This document shows positions 45,966-56,086 of a DNA stretch of 62,434 nt, in pieces; the first letter of the stretch is position 1; each line of letters starts with the position of its first letter. This DNA comes from Vicingus serpentipes. Its GTDB lineage: Bacteria > Bacteroidota > Bacteroidia > Flavobacteriales_E > Vicingaceae. The notes beneath the pieces are model-generated. The model was not told the DNA's origin. It did no database searches and saw only the letters and a list, made by a program, of their open reading frames with translations. The DNA lies in the NCBI GenBank assembly GCA_024103385.1, contig JAGFIT010000032.1, positions 1 to 62,434 of the forward strand. The letters are read 5' to 3'. A program made the translations under genes and the position numbers.

Positions 45966-46964
45966 TTAACCCTGCCTGTCGGCAGACAGTTCCAACATGC
46001 GGTTTACCGATTTTAAGGCTTTTAATCGGGTTTCCTCAGGAACAAAAATTTCGGGTTGTAAATGCACTAAGCTGGCATGTATTTTTTCTAAAGTATTCAT
46101 TTTCATGTAAGGACATTCGCTACATGCACATGTATTGTTGGCGGCTATTGGCGCAGGAATTAGCTTTTTATGAGGTACCGCTTGTTTCATTTTATGGATA
46201 ATACCCACCTCTGTAGCTACGATAATTTCTGTAGCCTCACTCTCTTGTACATATTTCAAGAGGGCAGTAGTAGAACCAATAAAATCAGCTTCATCTAATA
46301 CATCTTGTTGGCACTCTGGGTGAGCAATGAGTTTAGCATTCGGGTATTTACCTTGTAGCATTTTTAGTTTATCGGCAGAAATTTCTACATGCACTTCGCA
46401 AGCACCATCCCATAACACCATTTCTCTTCCTGTTTTCTTGGCTACGTATCTTCCTAAATTAATATCTGGAGCAAAAACAATCTTGGCATCCTTTGGTAAG
46501 CTGTCTACTATTTTAACTGCATTAGATGAAGTACAAATAATATCGCTTAATGCTTTAATTTCTGCAGAACAGTTGATGTAACTAATTACCGTATGATTGG
46601 GGTATTGGGCTAAGAATGCTTCAAATTTATCCGTAGGAGCCGAGTCTGCTAAAGAGCATCCAGCATTTAAATCAGGAATAATTACTTTTTTATCAGGACT
46701 TAAAATTTTAGCCGTCTCGCCCATAAAATGAACTCCAGCAAATAAAATCACATCGGCATTGGTTGCAGCAGCTTCTTGAGATAAACCTAAACTATCACCA
46801 ATGTAATCGGCAATGTCTTGTATGTCCTCTTGTTGATAATAATGGGCTAGTATTACAGCATTTTTTTCTTTCTTTAATCGTTGAATTTCATCGATTAAAT
46901 TTTTTTCTTTATCTAAGTTAGCCGTTACAAACCCTTGATTTTTTACTTGTTCTAAAACGTCCAT
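45966..46964 (-). CDS. nadA: Quinolinate synthase A
   Basis: NadA condenses iminoaspartate with dihydroxyacetone phosphate to quinolinate, the precursor of NAD, using a [4Fe-4S] cluster. The 332-residue product carries [20 protein letters not shown], the first cluster cysteine Cys103 ([10 protein letters not shown]), Cys189 ([10 protein letters not shown]) and a C-terminal cysteine cluster ([13 protein letters not shown]) containing the third ligand; [18 protein letters not shown] is also typical. No nadB or nadC is nearby. The P-type ATPase gene ends 52 bp upstream on the same strand. Confidence 0.97.
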   Translation of the reverse strand: MDVLEQVKNQGFVTANLDKEKNLIDEIQRLKKEKNAVILAHYYQQEDIQDIADYIGDSLGLSQEAAATNADVILFAGVHFMGETAKILSPDKKVIIPDLNAGCSLADSAPTDKFEAFLAQYPNHTVISYINCSAEIKALSDIICTSSNAVKIVDSLPKDAKIVFAPDINLGRYVAKKTGREMVLWDGACEVHVEISADKLKMLQGKYPNAKLIAHPECQQDVLDEADFIGSTTALLKYVQESEATEIIVATEVGIIHKMKQAVPHKKLIPAPIAANNTCACSECPYMKMNTLEKIHASLVHLQPEIFVPEETRLKALKSVNRMLELSADRQG

Positions 46965-47016
46965 TCATATATTAATTTGAGTAAAATTAAGCAATGCAAC
47001 TATTTTTACCATTAAA

Positions 47017-49476
47017 TTAATGATATAACTTTTTGCTTTTGGCTAAAATAGTAGAGGCAATGGTTACAAAAATGACTACGGTAATAGAACTCAACGGCAT
47101 TAATATAGCAGCAACAACTGGAGAGAGTAATCCTTGAACAGCAAAAAATAAACCTACTAAATTATATAGAAAAGAAAGTACAAAACTTATGGTAATAATG
47201 GTAATACTGCCTTTGCAAAAACTAATGAAGGCAGGCAGTTTCTCAAAAACTTTGGCATCCAAAATAGCATCGCAAGCAGGAGAGAAGGTATTGATGTCTT
47301 CAGAAATAGAAATACCTACATCGCTTTGTTGTAATGCACCAGCATCATTTAAACCATCACCTATCATTAATACTTTTTCTCCTTTTTGCTGAAGCTGTTT
47401 AATAAAGTTGAGTTTATTTTCAGGTGATTGATTAAAAAGTAACTCGCTATTGCTATTAAAGTAATTTAATAGATTTTCTTTTTCACTGTCGTTGTCCCCA
47501 GAAATTAATTTTAATGTAAACTTTGATTGAAGCTGTTCGATGGTGCTTTTAAGGTTGTTACGGTATTTATTGACTAATTCGTAATACCCGTAGTATTTTT
47601 TATTTATTTTAATGTGTACCCGTGTTGCTTTAGAAGAACTTTTGTCCACTTCTTTAATAAATTGCTCTGATCCAATGGTAAATTGATAACCGTCTATTTG
47701 AGCAATTATTCCTTTGCCTAAAACTTCTTCATAATGCTCAATATCAATAAACTCTTGGGTGTTAATGTGGTTGAAAATCATTTTACTCAAAGGGTGTGAT
47801 GATTGTCTTAAAATGGATTGTAATTGTGTTTTTTCGTTTTTACTCAGTTCTTTACCGTGATAGTTAATAACGGTATTAGATGATTGCGTAATAGTTCCTG
47901 TTTTGTCAAATACGATGGTAGTTACCTTGGCCAACTTTTCGATTACAGCAGCATTTTTTAAATAAAACTGCTTGTTGCCCAAAATTCGTAAGACATTACC
48001 AAAAGTAAATGGAGCGGATAGAGCTAATGCACAAGGGCAAGCAATTATCAATACCGCAGTAAATGTGTTAAAAGCTGTAGTTACATCTTTACCAATCCAA
48101 AACAAACCACTCCCAAAAGCGATAACCAAAATAATGAGGGTAAAATATTTACTAATGGAGTTGGTAATGTTTTCAAAATGATCCTCCTCTTTTTTGGTAA
48201 AAGCATCATCGTTCCACAATTGCGTGAGGTAGGAGTGAGATAATTCTTTTAATACTTTTAATTGGATGGCTTGTCCTATTTGTTTACCTCCTGCATAAAT
48301 TTTATCTCCAACATTTTTTCTTACGGTCATTGATTCTCCAGTGACAAAACTACTATCTATGTTAGCGTTTCCTTTTAATAACTCACTATCTACAGGAATG
48401 AGTTCATTATTTTTAATTAAGATAATGTCACCAACATTAAGCTCACTAACAGGAATGCTGTTCTCCTTATTGTTTTTGTCAATTCGAATAACGGCAATAG
48501 GGAAGTAAGATTTATAATCTCGTTCAAAAGAAAGAATATTGTATGTTTTTTGTTGAAAAACCCTTCCTAATAATAAGAAGAAAACCAAACCTGCTAAAGA
48601 ATCAAAGAACCCAGCACCGGTATTGGAAATCACTTCAAAAGCACTCCGCAGAAACAGTACTAAAATACCTAAGGAGATAGGAATGTCAATGTTAATGAGT
48701 TTTCTTTTAATACCTACCCATGCGGAAGAGAAATAATTATTTGCACTATACAGTAATACAGGTAAAGAAAGCACCAAGTTAACGTACCCGAAGAAGCGAG
48801 CAAATTCACTTTCTTTAATAGCATTTAACCCAAAGTATTCCGGTAAACTGATGAGCATAATGTTTCCAAAGCAGAAGCCAGCTATACCTAGTTGGTATAT
48901 TAAACTGCGGTCTACTTTTCTTTTTTTGTTTTGAGAAAGGTCGTTGAGATTAATTTCTGGTTCATAACCAATAGAAGTTAATAGTTCAACTAATTTCCGA
49001 GTAGATAATTGATGATGTTGAAAGGAAATTTTTAATTCCTTTTTTAAGAAATTAACCCTCGAAGATTTGATGTCATTGTTGAGTTTAAACAAGTTTTCCA
49101 ACAACCAGACACATGAACTACAATGAATTTGAGGTAAATAAAAAGTGATAACGCTCATGTTTTCATCTTTAAAATCAACTAATTCATCAACTACTTTTTC
49201 ATTTTCGAGGTACTCAAATTTTTGAGTGGTGTTTTTAGGAGGAGTTATTCCTGGAGTATTTTCAATATCGTAATAATTACAGAGGTTGTTTTGATTAAGA
49301 ATTTCGTAAACAGTCTGACAACCCAAGCAACAAAATGATTTCTCATCAAATACAATAAGCTCGTCATCGCAGTTTTCTCCACAGTGATAACAAGATGTTG
49401 GGGTGTTTTCCAATAGGGTTATTTTATGGCTGTAAAATTTGAAGATAAAATTACTTAAAAACATGAATTTTATCAT
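47017..49476 (-). CDS. Copper-type P1B-ATPase (CcoI/FixI-like)
   Basis: An 819-residue heavy-metal transporter. N-terminal cysteines (C29, C32, C36, then C49-C50-x2-C53) form the metal-binding ATPase domain seen in cytochrome-oxidase-linked pumps. A heavy-metal-associated domain follows, with C119-S-S-C122 (IHCSSCVWLLENL). The core has the CPC motif (IIACPCALALSAP), the phosphorylation site DKTGTIT and the hinge MIGDGLNDAGAL. ATGs at 49476 and 49464 are both possible starts. This type usually supplies copper to cbb3 oxidase, but no cco genes are adjacent. It is divergent from a Cys-rich Crp/Fnr regulator, 33 bp away, which probably controls it. Confidence 0.92.
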   Translation of the reverse strand: MIKFMFLSNFIFKFYSHKITLLENTPTSCYHCGENCDDELIVFDEKSFCCLGCQTVYEILNQNNLCNYYDIENTPGITPPKNTTQKFEYLENEKVVDELVDFKDENMSVITFYLPQIHCSSCVWLLENLFKLNNDIKSSRVNFLKKELKISFQHHQLSTRKLVELLTSIGYEPEINLNDLSQNKKRKVDRSLIYQLGIAGFCFGNIMLISLPEYFGLNAIKESEFARFFGYVNLVLSLPVLLYSANNYFSSAWVGIKRKLINIDIPISLGILVLFLRSAFEVISNTGAGFFDSLAGLVFFLLLGRVFQQKTYNILSFERDYKSYFPIAVIRIDKNNKENSIPVSELNVGDIILIKNNELIPVDSELLKGNANIDSSFVTGESMTVRKNVGDKIYAGGKQIGQAIQLKVLKELSHSYLTQLWNDDAFTKKEEDHFENITNSISKYFTLIILVIAFGSGLFWIGKDVTTAFNTFTAVLIIACPCALALSAPFTFGNVLRILGNKQFYLKNAAVIEKLAKVTTIVFDKTGTITQSSNTVINYHGKELSKNEKTQLQSILRQSSHPLSKMIFNHINTQEFIDIEHYEEVLGKGIIAQIDGYQFTIGSEQFIKEVDKSSSKATRVHIKINKKYYGYYELVNKYRNNLKSTIEQLQSKFTLKLISGDNDSEKENLLNYFNSNSELLFNQSPENKLNFIKQLQQKGEKVLMIGDGLNDAGALQQSDVGISISEDINTFSPACDAILDAKVFEKLPAFISFCKGSITIITISFVLSFLYNLVGLFFAVQGLLSPVVAAILMPLSSITVVIFVTIASTILAKSKKLYH

Positions 49477-49509
49477 GTTTTTATTAGTTTTGTGTTATTA
49501 CACCTAATT

Positions 49510-50217
49510 ATGAAAAAGAAGATGGAAATGCCACATTGTGATACTTGCGGCTCCAGACATAAATCCGTTTTTTGCAGCTTATCTGAGCAAGAAGTGAATA
49601 ATGTAGATGCTTCTAAAGGCTGTAATATTTACGATAGAGGACAAGTTATTTTTCATGAAGGCAATAGAACCAATGGTATTTATTGTATCAATAAAGGAAA
49701 AATAAAATTATTTCAATTAGGATCAGAAGGGAAGGAACAAATCATTCGTTTTGCTAAAGCTGGTGATATAATTGGTTATAGAGCATTGTTAAGCGAAGAG
49801 CCATTGTCAGCATCAGCAGAAGCTATTGAGGAAGCTGTGGTTTGCTTTATTCCAAAAGCGCAGGTGTTCAGTTTAATCACAGATAATCCCAATTTTAATT
49901 TTAAGTTGTTAAAAACATTAAGTCACGAGTTAGGTGAAGCAGCAAAAATAATTACTGATTTAGCGCAAAAACCGGTTAGAGAAAGATTAGCTGAAACTTT
50001 GTTGATGTTAAAAGATACATTTGAATTGAATGAAGAAAAGACGATTCAGGTAAAATTATCTAGAGAAGAGCTGGCCAATATTGTGGGTACAGCTACCGAA
50101 TCTGTAATTCGATTGTTATCCGAATTCAAAAAAGATGAAATGATTGCGCTCGAAGGGAGAAATATCAGACTGCTCAATATCCCCGAATTAACTCGAGTAG
50201 CAAATATTTTCGATTAA
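49510..50217 (+). CDS. Crp/Fnr-family regulator with N-terminal cysteine cluster
   Basis: A 235-residue transcription factor: a cyclic-nucleotide-binding-like domain (residues about 40-150; GQVIFHEGNRTNGIYCINKG) and a winged helix (LSREELANIVGTATESVIRL). The N-terminus carries C10-x2-C13-x8-C22, plus Cys38, reminiscent of the iron-sulphur ligands of Fnr, although the spacing differs from E. coli Fnr. That suggests oxygen or redox sensing. I use the ATG at 49510; the frame extends six codons upstream to a GTG. It is divergent from the copper P-type ATPase, a common pairing in Bacteroidota. Confidence 0.9.
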   Translation: MKKKMEMPHCDTCGSRHKSVFCSLSEQEVNNVDASKGCNIYDRGQVIFHEGNRTNGIYCINKGKIKLFQLGSEGKEQIIRFAKAGDIIGYRALLSEEPLSASAEAIEEAVVCFIPKAQVFSLITDNPNFNFKLLKTLSHELGEAAKIITDLAQKPVRERLAETLLMLKDTFELNEEKTIQVKLSREELANIVGTATESVIRLLSEFKKDEMIALEGRNIRLLNIPELTRVANIFD

Positions 50218-50277
50218 TTTATTTCTTTAAATTATTTTTTTGGCACAGCATTTGGAATGTTGTTGAAAAAAATAATT

Positions 50278-50802
50278 ATGAAAAAGATAGCTCCAATTTT
50301 AATTATTCTATTTTCTCTTTCTTTTACAAGTTGTGTAGTAGTAGATAATACTCCTGGTCCGAATGGTCGAGACGGGTTAGCTTATTTTGGGATTGATTTC
50401 GAACATAAACCTCCATATAGTTATTGGGACAATAACAAATCTATTCCTTATAATCCAGCTTTTGGTACTTATTATCATACCTATCCAGGAGTGTATGAAT
50501 TTGAATACTTTATCAATCCTCGAGAATACTGGTATGGTACTTATGAGGTTTACATTAATTATGGAGGAATAGGAGGACCACACGGAGAACCTGGTTATGA
50601 TGGTTTAGATACTTACTTAATGCTAATTACTGATCCACATGGATTTCATACTCATGAAAATGGTTATGGGTATAAATCAGCCAATGCAGAAGAACCTCTT
50701 GTTGTTGAGAAAAATGAAGGGAAATACAATTATAAAATCACTATTCAAAAAGGAAACATAGAAAACAGACAAGCACAATCACCTAAGTACATGATAAAGT
50801 AA
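50278..50802 (+). CDS. Small Tyr/Gly-rich lipoprotein
   Basis: A 174-residue lipoprotein. The ATG at 50278 gives MKKIAPILIILFSLSFTSC, with lipid Cys19; an ATG at 50257 would add seven residues. The mature protein opens VVDNTPGPNGRDGLAYFGID, a collagen-like G-P-x-G-x-D-G stretch seen at the N-terminus of several Bacteroidota lipoproteins, and is then rich in Tyr, Gly and His (PHGEPGYDGLDTYLMLITDP). No catalytic motif is visible and the function is unknown. It is followed by a strong terminator. Confidence 0.75.
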   Translation: MKKIAPILIILFSLSFTSCVVVDNTPGPNGRDGLAYFGIDFEHKPPYSYWDNNKSIPYNPAFGTYYHTYPGVYEFEYFINPREYWYGTYEVYINYGGIGGPHGEPGYDGLDTYLMLITDPHGFHTHENGYGYKSANAEEPLVVEKNEGKYNYKITIQKGNIENRQAQSPKYMIK

Positions 50803-50835
50803 AAGTTAGTTTTTATATAGTTAGGTTAAAGAAGG

Positions 50836-50859
50836 GGAGCGAGCAATCGCTCCTTTTTT
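50836..50859 (+). terminator. Rho-independent terminator after the lipoprotein gene
   Basis: GGAGCGA-GCAA-TCGCTCC followed by TTTTTT: a perfect 7-bp stem, a tetraloop and a T-tract. Confidence 0.92.
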
Positions 50860-50921
50860 AGTTAAAATAGATATCGCTGCTAAACATATAACATGTCTTT
50901 TTATTTAGAGTTCTTAGTTAT

Positions 50922-53900
50922 TCATCGAATTAAGCTAAGCGTTCCTTTTTTGAAGTATTCTTGACCATCCAATCCTTTGGCGGAAATGATGTAGAAATAG
51001 GTTCCATCGGGAACTTCAGATCCAGCTAGGGTAGTACCATCCCAATATCCCTTAATATGATTCCAAGAATACATTAGTTGTCCCCATCTGTTGTATATAA
51101 CTCCTTCAACAGATTCCATGTTAACACTTTTTACGGTAAAAACATCATTAGTTCCATCTCCATTAGGAGTAAACACATTCGGAATTAAAATTTCAGACTC
51201 ACCAAAAGTAATAATGGTTACGGTATCTATTGCTGTACACCCAGCAGAATCACTAACAGTTAAAACAACCAAATATTCGCCAATCTTAGGATATACGTGA
51301 TTAGGCGAAAATAAACTACTATTATTGCCATCACCAAAATCCCAAAAGTAAGTAACATTTGGTGTACTACCATTTCCAAATAATACATCCAAAGGAATAG
51401 GTCCTGTAATAGGATTAGCATTGATGGCAGCAGTTACTCCTCCAATAATCACAGAGACAGAGTCTATGGCACTAGAACAAGTACTCGTTTCCCTTACATA
51501 ATAGGTAAATGTGCCAGTACTAGTAACATTAGGAGAGAAGGGGCTTCCCGTTCCAATCAAAATTGTTCCTGCAGGATCACTATACCAAGTAATAGTGCCG
51601 TTACCGCTTCCAGTAGCCGTTAAGCTTAATGGATTACCTAAACAAATTGGAGCGGAAGTATCTGCTATAATTGTACTTAACGGATCTAATATTAATTGAA
51701 TAGAAGTTGTGTCGGTACAACCTGTAGTAGGATTCATCACTTCAGCATAAACTCTTGTAGGTCCTGTTAAGAAAGCATTTTCAGAAACAACTAAAGTAAG
51801 TAAGGTGTTATCAGTATACCATGTTACTGTATTACTTGTTCCACCATTTACAGTATTATTTAAAGTAGTTAAATCAAATGTTCCTTGACCTGTTCCATCA
51901 TCACATAAGCTCATGCTGGTCGAAAATACAGCTGGTAAAGGATGAATGCTAATAGTCAGATCCATGGTCTCCTGACAAGGAGAAGTACCTACGGTGTAGG
52001 TTAATACATAATCACCAACCCCAGGTGAAGTAAAGGTAGTACCACTTACACCCGTTCCAGACCAATTACCACCAGTTGTTCCGCCTTCATAAGTAGTTAA
52101 ATCAAGAGTTGTTATAGCATTTAAACAGAAGGTGTCAGTAGTTAACGTTAAGGTAGGATCCACATCAGAATTAACAGTTATAGTGATGTTTTCCGACTCT
52201 TGACAAATAGAAAGCCCTACGGTATAAGTTAATACATAATCACCAGGACCAGGCGAAGTAAAAGTTGTTCCTGTTACCCCAGTACCCGACCAAGTACCAC
52301 CAGTAGTGCCCGCCTCCAAAGTAGTTAAATCAATAGTAGTTGCAGCATCCAAACATAAAGTGTCTGTAGCTCCAGTTAAAGAAGGGTCCACATCAGGATT
52401 CACTGTAAAGTGAACAAAAATACTAACGATAGGACAAGTTCCCTGTTGAACATCCACCCTGATACTATCTCCATTATTGATTGTTACACCAGTTGGTCCT
52501 GTTGCCCAAGTATAAGAAGTAGCACCAACAAACACTCCATTATTAAAAGAAGTTAAATCAATTCCAGTAACACTTCCGCTACCAACTATATCTTCACAGA
52601 ATTCAGGTTGTGGATCAGTTAATAGGATGTTATCTCCAACAGAGTAAGTAACACTATCCTGAAGTGTACAGCCATTAATAATAACTTCAAAGTAGAACAC
52701 TTCACCACTATCTACAGTTTCGCTAGTAGGAGTGAAAGGTACACCATAAGTATTGTCAGTATACCACACAAAAGTTCCGGTAGGATTTAAAGTTGTTTCT
52801 AATCCTGTAACATCAATGTTTAAAGCTTGTTTAGTTCCAGGAATGTTTTCACACTCAGAAGGATTAATAGGAGCAACAGTAGGTAAAAGATTTACCTTCA
52901 TAGTTAAAGTAGCCGATTCCTCACAAGGAGCTACACCAACCGTATAAGTTAATGTGTAATTACCACTTAACCCAGCAGGATCAAAATCAGTACCAGTAAC
53001 ACCATTACCTGACCAAGCGCCACCAGTAGTACCCGCTTCGTAAGTTGTTAAATCAACTAGTCCGTAAGTATCACAAACAGAATCATTTGTCATAGTTAAA
53101 GTAGGATCCACATCAGGTTGAACATGGATATCAATAGTTGCTGTTTCCTGACAAGGAGCAATACCTACAGTATAGGTTAAAGTATAATCACCAACTCCTG
53201 GAGAAGTAAAGGTAGTACCAGTAACACCAGTACCCGACCAAATACCACCAGTAGTAGCTGCTTCATAAGTAGTTAAATCGATAGTAGTTCCTGAACCCAA
53301 ACAGAGTGTATCATTAGCTAATGTTAATGTTGGATTGGGATTGGCTATTACACTAATCGTAGTGTTGGCAGTTTCCTGACAAGGAGCGTTACCTACAGTG
53401 TAAGTTAACACATAATCACCCACGCCAGGAGAAGTGAAAGTAGTACCCGAAACACCAGTACCTGACCAACTACCTCCAGTAGTACCAGCTTCTAGAGTAG
53501 TTAGATCAATAGTAGTACCACCAGCTAAACAAAGGGTGTCTGTAGCAGCTGTTAAGCTAGGATCTACATCAGGTTGTACTGTAATGGTAAGAATCGAGCT
53601 ATCTTGGCAGGATATTATTCCTACAATATATTTAAGTGTAATATTACCTGATAAACCTGATGGATCAAAATTGCTTCCAGTCACACCAGAACCACTCCAT
53701 ATTCCTCCGGTAGTACCTGTTTCATAGCTTGTTAGGTTGACTAATCCATCTGCTTCACAAACAGTATCATTTGGTCCAGTAGTTCCTGTTGGAAAAGGAA
53801 AAATAGTAAGATTTAATGTGTCATAAGCATCTCCACATGATAAATTCACCCCATAAGCTCGAAGAATTAACACTACATTGCCGCTAAGCGTGTCTGTATT

Positions 53901-55895
53901 TCCAGGGGTATAAGTAGGATTAATTAATGTTGGGTCGTCAAATATGCCATCACCGAGAGTAGACCATCGAAGACTATCAGCATTGTTGGTGCTTGCTGAA
54001 GGTATAAAGTAAGTGTCTCCAGAGCAAATAGTGTCATCTGGACCTGTATTGGCTGTTGTTAATATGCAAGTGAGAACACAATTAGAAAGTTCAGAGGTAC
54101 CATCACTAGCCAAATGTGCAGTAGCAGATACGGAATTACCACTTAAGGCACCTGAATAGGACCAGTTTCCTGCTCCATCAGCAGTAACAAAAGTGATGTG
54201 ATTTTTTCCTTCACAACAGAGATCATTCGTAAAAATTTCTATCCTTGAACCAATAGGTGCTGTTCCTTCAACAAAAGAGCTAGAAACCGTAGCAGTGTTA
54301 ATTATTGGGGCCAAAATATTGTTGTTAGCACCACCAGTGAGAATAATTCCTTTTCCAGAACCGCCAAGTTGGTTGTTACAAAAAATACTATTTAAATGAA
54401 TATCATTTTGATTTCTAGAATGTATACGTATTCCTTCTAAACCATTATATGCAATAATGTTGCTTCTTCCTGCTGTGGTACTTCCAATTTGTACGCCAGC
54501 AGCATTAGTGTAAATTCCATTTTGAATGTTTCCAAAATTTAAGGTTCCACTAATATCAGTTCCTATATAATTATTGTTAATGGAATAACTTGTGTTTGTG
54601 GCAAATTGAAGATCTATTCCATGTGCACCGTTGCTAGATATAATGTTGCGATCACTTGTTGAGTTTCCACCGATAGTAATAGTTGCAGTAGTTCCTCCAT
54701 TACCACGAATACCACTCATATCGTTTGGTATAGCAGCTATTCCTGATTTATTTAATCCTATAATATTTCCTTTTATTGTGATTGTTGGGGTTGTTGCACT
54801 TCCTGAAGTAATACCATGTCCACCATTACCAGAAATAACATTTCCTTCACCCACCCCATTACCACCAATTGTCATCCCTACTGTAGTACCATTATTGGTA
54901 ATTCCATGACTTCCATTACCAAAATCTAGATTACCTGTAATATCTACGCCAATATGATTTCCTTGAATTACATTTCCAGAACTATTTGTTCCTGTGATAT
55001 CTATCCCAACACCAGTGTTGCAAGATATGATATTCATTGAGGCGAGTGTATTCCCTCCAATATTATTGCCATTAGTATTGGTTCCGCTTATTGTAATTCC
55101 ATCACCACCATTTCCTAAACAAGCGCTACCATTTGCATTTACACCAATATAATTTCCTTGTATGTTTGTTCCTGGAAAAAGAGTAGAAGCACTAATGGTT
55201 ATTCCATGATTAGCATTAGCAGAAATTACATTTCCTTCGCCTAATGTTGATCCTCCGATATTTTGAACACTAACGGTAGTTCCTGAAATATTAATTCCAC
55301 TCCCTCCATTTGGTATTGCCGTTGTTCCTAAATAATCAGTTCCAATGTAGTTGGCGGCAATAGATATGTTTAAAATAGTTGAATTACTACAAGATATCCC
55401 ATTTGAAGTGCAGCCGTTAATGACATTTCCTTTATTTAAGATGCCAATAATAACATTATCGCCCGTTACTCGAATTCCATTATTAAAATTATTAATTAAC
55501 AGTCCGTATACCTCGCAGTTATCTGAAACAATGTTTAATCCGTTACCAGCTCCTGCACCAATTATAATAATTTTTGGGCTTGTTCCTGTATAACCATTTG
55601 TCGGTTGGGTTGTGCCGTCAATAATAGTTCCATCTCCGTTAATACCGTTAATTTGGGGTAAAGGAGATAATAGATTAATGGTATGAGGAGCTATTCCTGG
55701 AATATTAAAATTAATATTATCTGCAGTAGCAGTTCCTTTTGCATCTATTATTGCTTGTCGGAGCGATCCTACACCGCTGTCGTTAGTGTTGGTTACTGTA
55801 TAGGTTGCTGCGTGTAAAACAATAACAGAAAGTAAGAATAATGTTAAGAATAAAAATTGAAGGATATTAGTAACATTACTATATGTAGTTTTCAT
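50922..55895 (-). CDS. Giant secreted beta-helix and repeat adhesin-like protein with type B sorting domain
   Basis: A 1657-residue extracellular protein. A signal peptide (about residues 1-30) is followed by a CSLREAI-like motif (NTNDSGVGSLRQAIIDAKGT) and a parallel beta-helix (about 60-520) full of NxIxGN turns (GNGGDGITISGTNTNGNNIG). After a bridging module come six copies of a ~76-residue repeat carrying the core TTGG-x-WSG-x-GV, four in series, then two unlike modules, then two more. A PKD domain (YFWDFGDGNNSSLFSPNHVY) and the type B C-terminal domain (ILIPNVFTPNGDGTNDVFTV, then IYNRWGQLMYSW) end the protein. Type IX export and surface attachment follow from that domain. Divergent from the helical protein gene at 56087. 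Confidence 0.9.
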   Translation of the reverse strand: MKTTYSNVTNILQFLFLTLFLLSVIVLHAATYTVTNTNDSGVGSLRQAIIDAKGTATADNINFNIPGIAPHTINLLSPLPQINGINGDGTIIDGTTQPTNGYTGTSPKIIIIGAGAGNGLNIVSDNCEVYGLLINNFNNGIRVTGDNVIIGILNKGNVINGCTSNGISCSNSTILNISIAANYIGTDYLGTTAIPNGGSGINISGTTVSVQNIGGSTLGEGNVISANANHGITISASTLFPGTNIQGNYIGVNANGSACLGNGGDGITISGTNTNGNNIGGNTLASMNIISCNTGVGIDITGTNSSGNVIQGNHIGVDITGNLDFGNGSHGITNNGTTVGMTIGGNGVGEGNVISGNGGHGITSGSATTPTITIKGNIIGLNKSGIAAIPNDMSGIRGNGGTTATITIGGNSTSDRNIISSNGAHGIDLQFATNTSYSINNNYIGTDISGTLNFGNIQNGIYTNAAGVQIGSTTAGRSNIIAYNGLEGIRIHSRNQNDIHLNSIFCNNQLGGSGKGIILTGGANNNILAPIINTATVSSSFVEGTAPIGSRIEIFTNDLCCEGKNHITFVTADGAGNWSYSGALSGNSVSATAHLASDGTSELSNCVLTCILTTANTGPDDTICSGDTYFIPSASTNNADSLRWSTLGDGIFDDPTLINPTYTPGNTDTLSGNVVLILRAYGVNLSCGDAYDTLNLTIFPFPTGTTGPNDTVCEADGLVNLTSYETGTTGGIWSGSGVTGSNFDPSGLSGNITLKYIVGIISCQDSSILTITVQPDVDPSLTAATDTLCLAGGTTIDLTTLEAGTTGGSWSGTGVSGTTFTSPGVGDYVLTYTVGNAPCQETANTTISVIANPNPTLTLANDTLCLGSGTTIDLTTYEAATTGGIWSGTGVTGTTFTSPGVGDYTLTYTVGIAPCQETATIDIHVQPDVDPTLTMTNDSVCDTYGLVDLTTYEAGTTGGAWSGNGVTGTDFDPAGLSGNYTLTYTVGVAPCEESATLTMKVNLLPTVAPINPSECENIPGTKQALNIDVTGLETTLNPTGTFVWYTDNTYGVPFTPTSETVDSGEVFYFEVIINGCTLQDSVTYSVGDNILLTDPQPEFCEDIVGSGSVTGIDLTSFNNGVFVGATSYTWATGPTGVTINNGDSIRVDVQQGTCPIVSIFVHFTVNPDVDPSLTGATDTLCLDAATTIDLTTLEAGTTGGTWSGTGVTGTTFTSPGPGDYVLTYTVGLSICQESENITITVNSDVDPTLTLTTDTFCLNAITTLDLTTYEGGTTGGNWSGTGVSGTTFTSPGVGDYVLTYTVGTSPCQETMDLTISIHPLPAVFSTSMSLCDDGTGQGTFDLTTLNNTVNGGTSNTVTWYTDNTLLTLVVSENAFLTGPTRVYAEVMNPTTGCTDTTSIQLILDPLSTIIADTSAPICLGNPLSLTATGSGNGTITWYSDPAGTILIGTGSPFSPNVTSTGTFTYYVRETSTCSSAIDSVSVIIGGVTAAINANPITGPIPLDVLFGNGSTPNVTYFWDFGDGNNSSLFSPNHVYPKIGEYLVVLTVSDSAGCTAIDTVTIITFGESEILIPNVFTPNGDGTNDVFTVKSVNMESVEGVIYNRWGQLMYSWNHIKGYWDGTTLAGSEVPDGTYFYIISAKGLDGQEYFKKGTLSLIR
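51960..53810 (-). repeat. Intragenic ~228-bp repeats encoding six 76-residue modules
   Basis: Within the 1657-residue cargo gene, six related modules, each with D-T-x-C, then E-x-GTTGG-x-WSG-x-GV, then LTYTVG-x-x-x-C-Q-E, lie in two clusters: about 53100-53810 plus a fourth copy to about 52880, and about 51960-52400. Nucleotide similarity is high enough to allow recombination between copies. Boundaries are approximate. Confidence 0.8.
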
Positions 55896-55953
55896 AAGTT
55901 TAAAAAATTATTTAATAATAAATATGATAAGCTGTAATTACACTGTTTTTTAA

Positions 55954-56081
55954 TACTAGTAAAGTTATGCTAGAGGTCTAGTATCTGCAATTCTAATTGT
56001 TTTATTTTTAAGTTGTTTACTATGAATAAATAATAGTTATTATATTTGTTATCAATTAGTTAATTATATTTTATATAAGTA
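55954..56081. promoter_or_regulatory. Divergent control region, module A
   Basis: Ordered motifs shared with 60402-60538: TACTAGT at 55954-55960 with AAAGTTA behind it, CAATTCTAATT at 55988-55998, ATCAATTAGTTAATTA from 56051, and AAGTATTT just before the ATG. The distance from CAATTCTAATT to ATCAATTA is 63 bp in both regions. Confidence 0.65.
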
Positions 56082-56086
56082 TTTCA

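Noticed and set aside
54631-54909. Plus-strand open frame opposite the beta-helix of the giant cargo gene
   Set aside because: It is a frame opened by the repetitive codons of the minus-strand gene; no start context or family match. The same holds for the other frames opposite 51091-55593.
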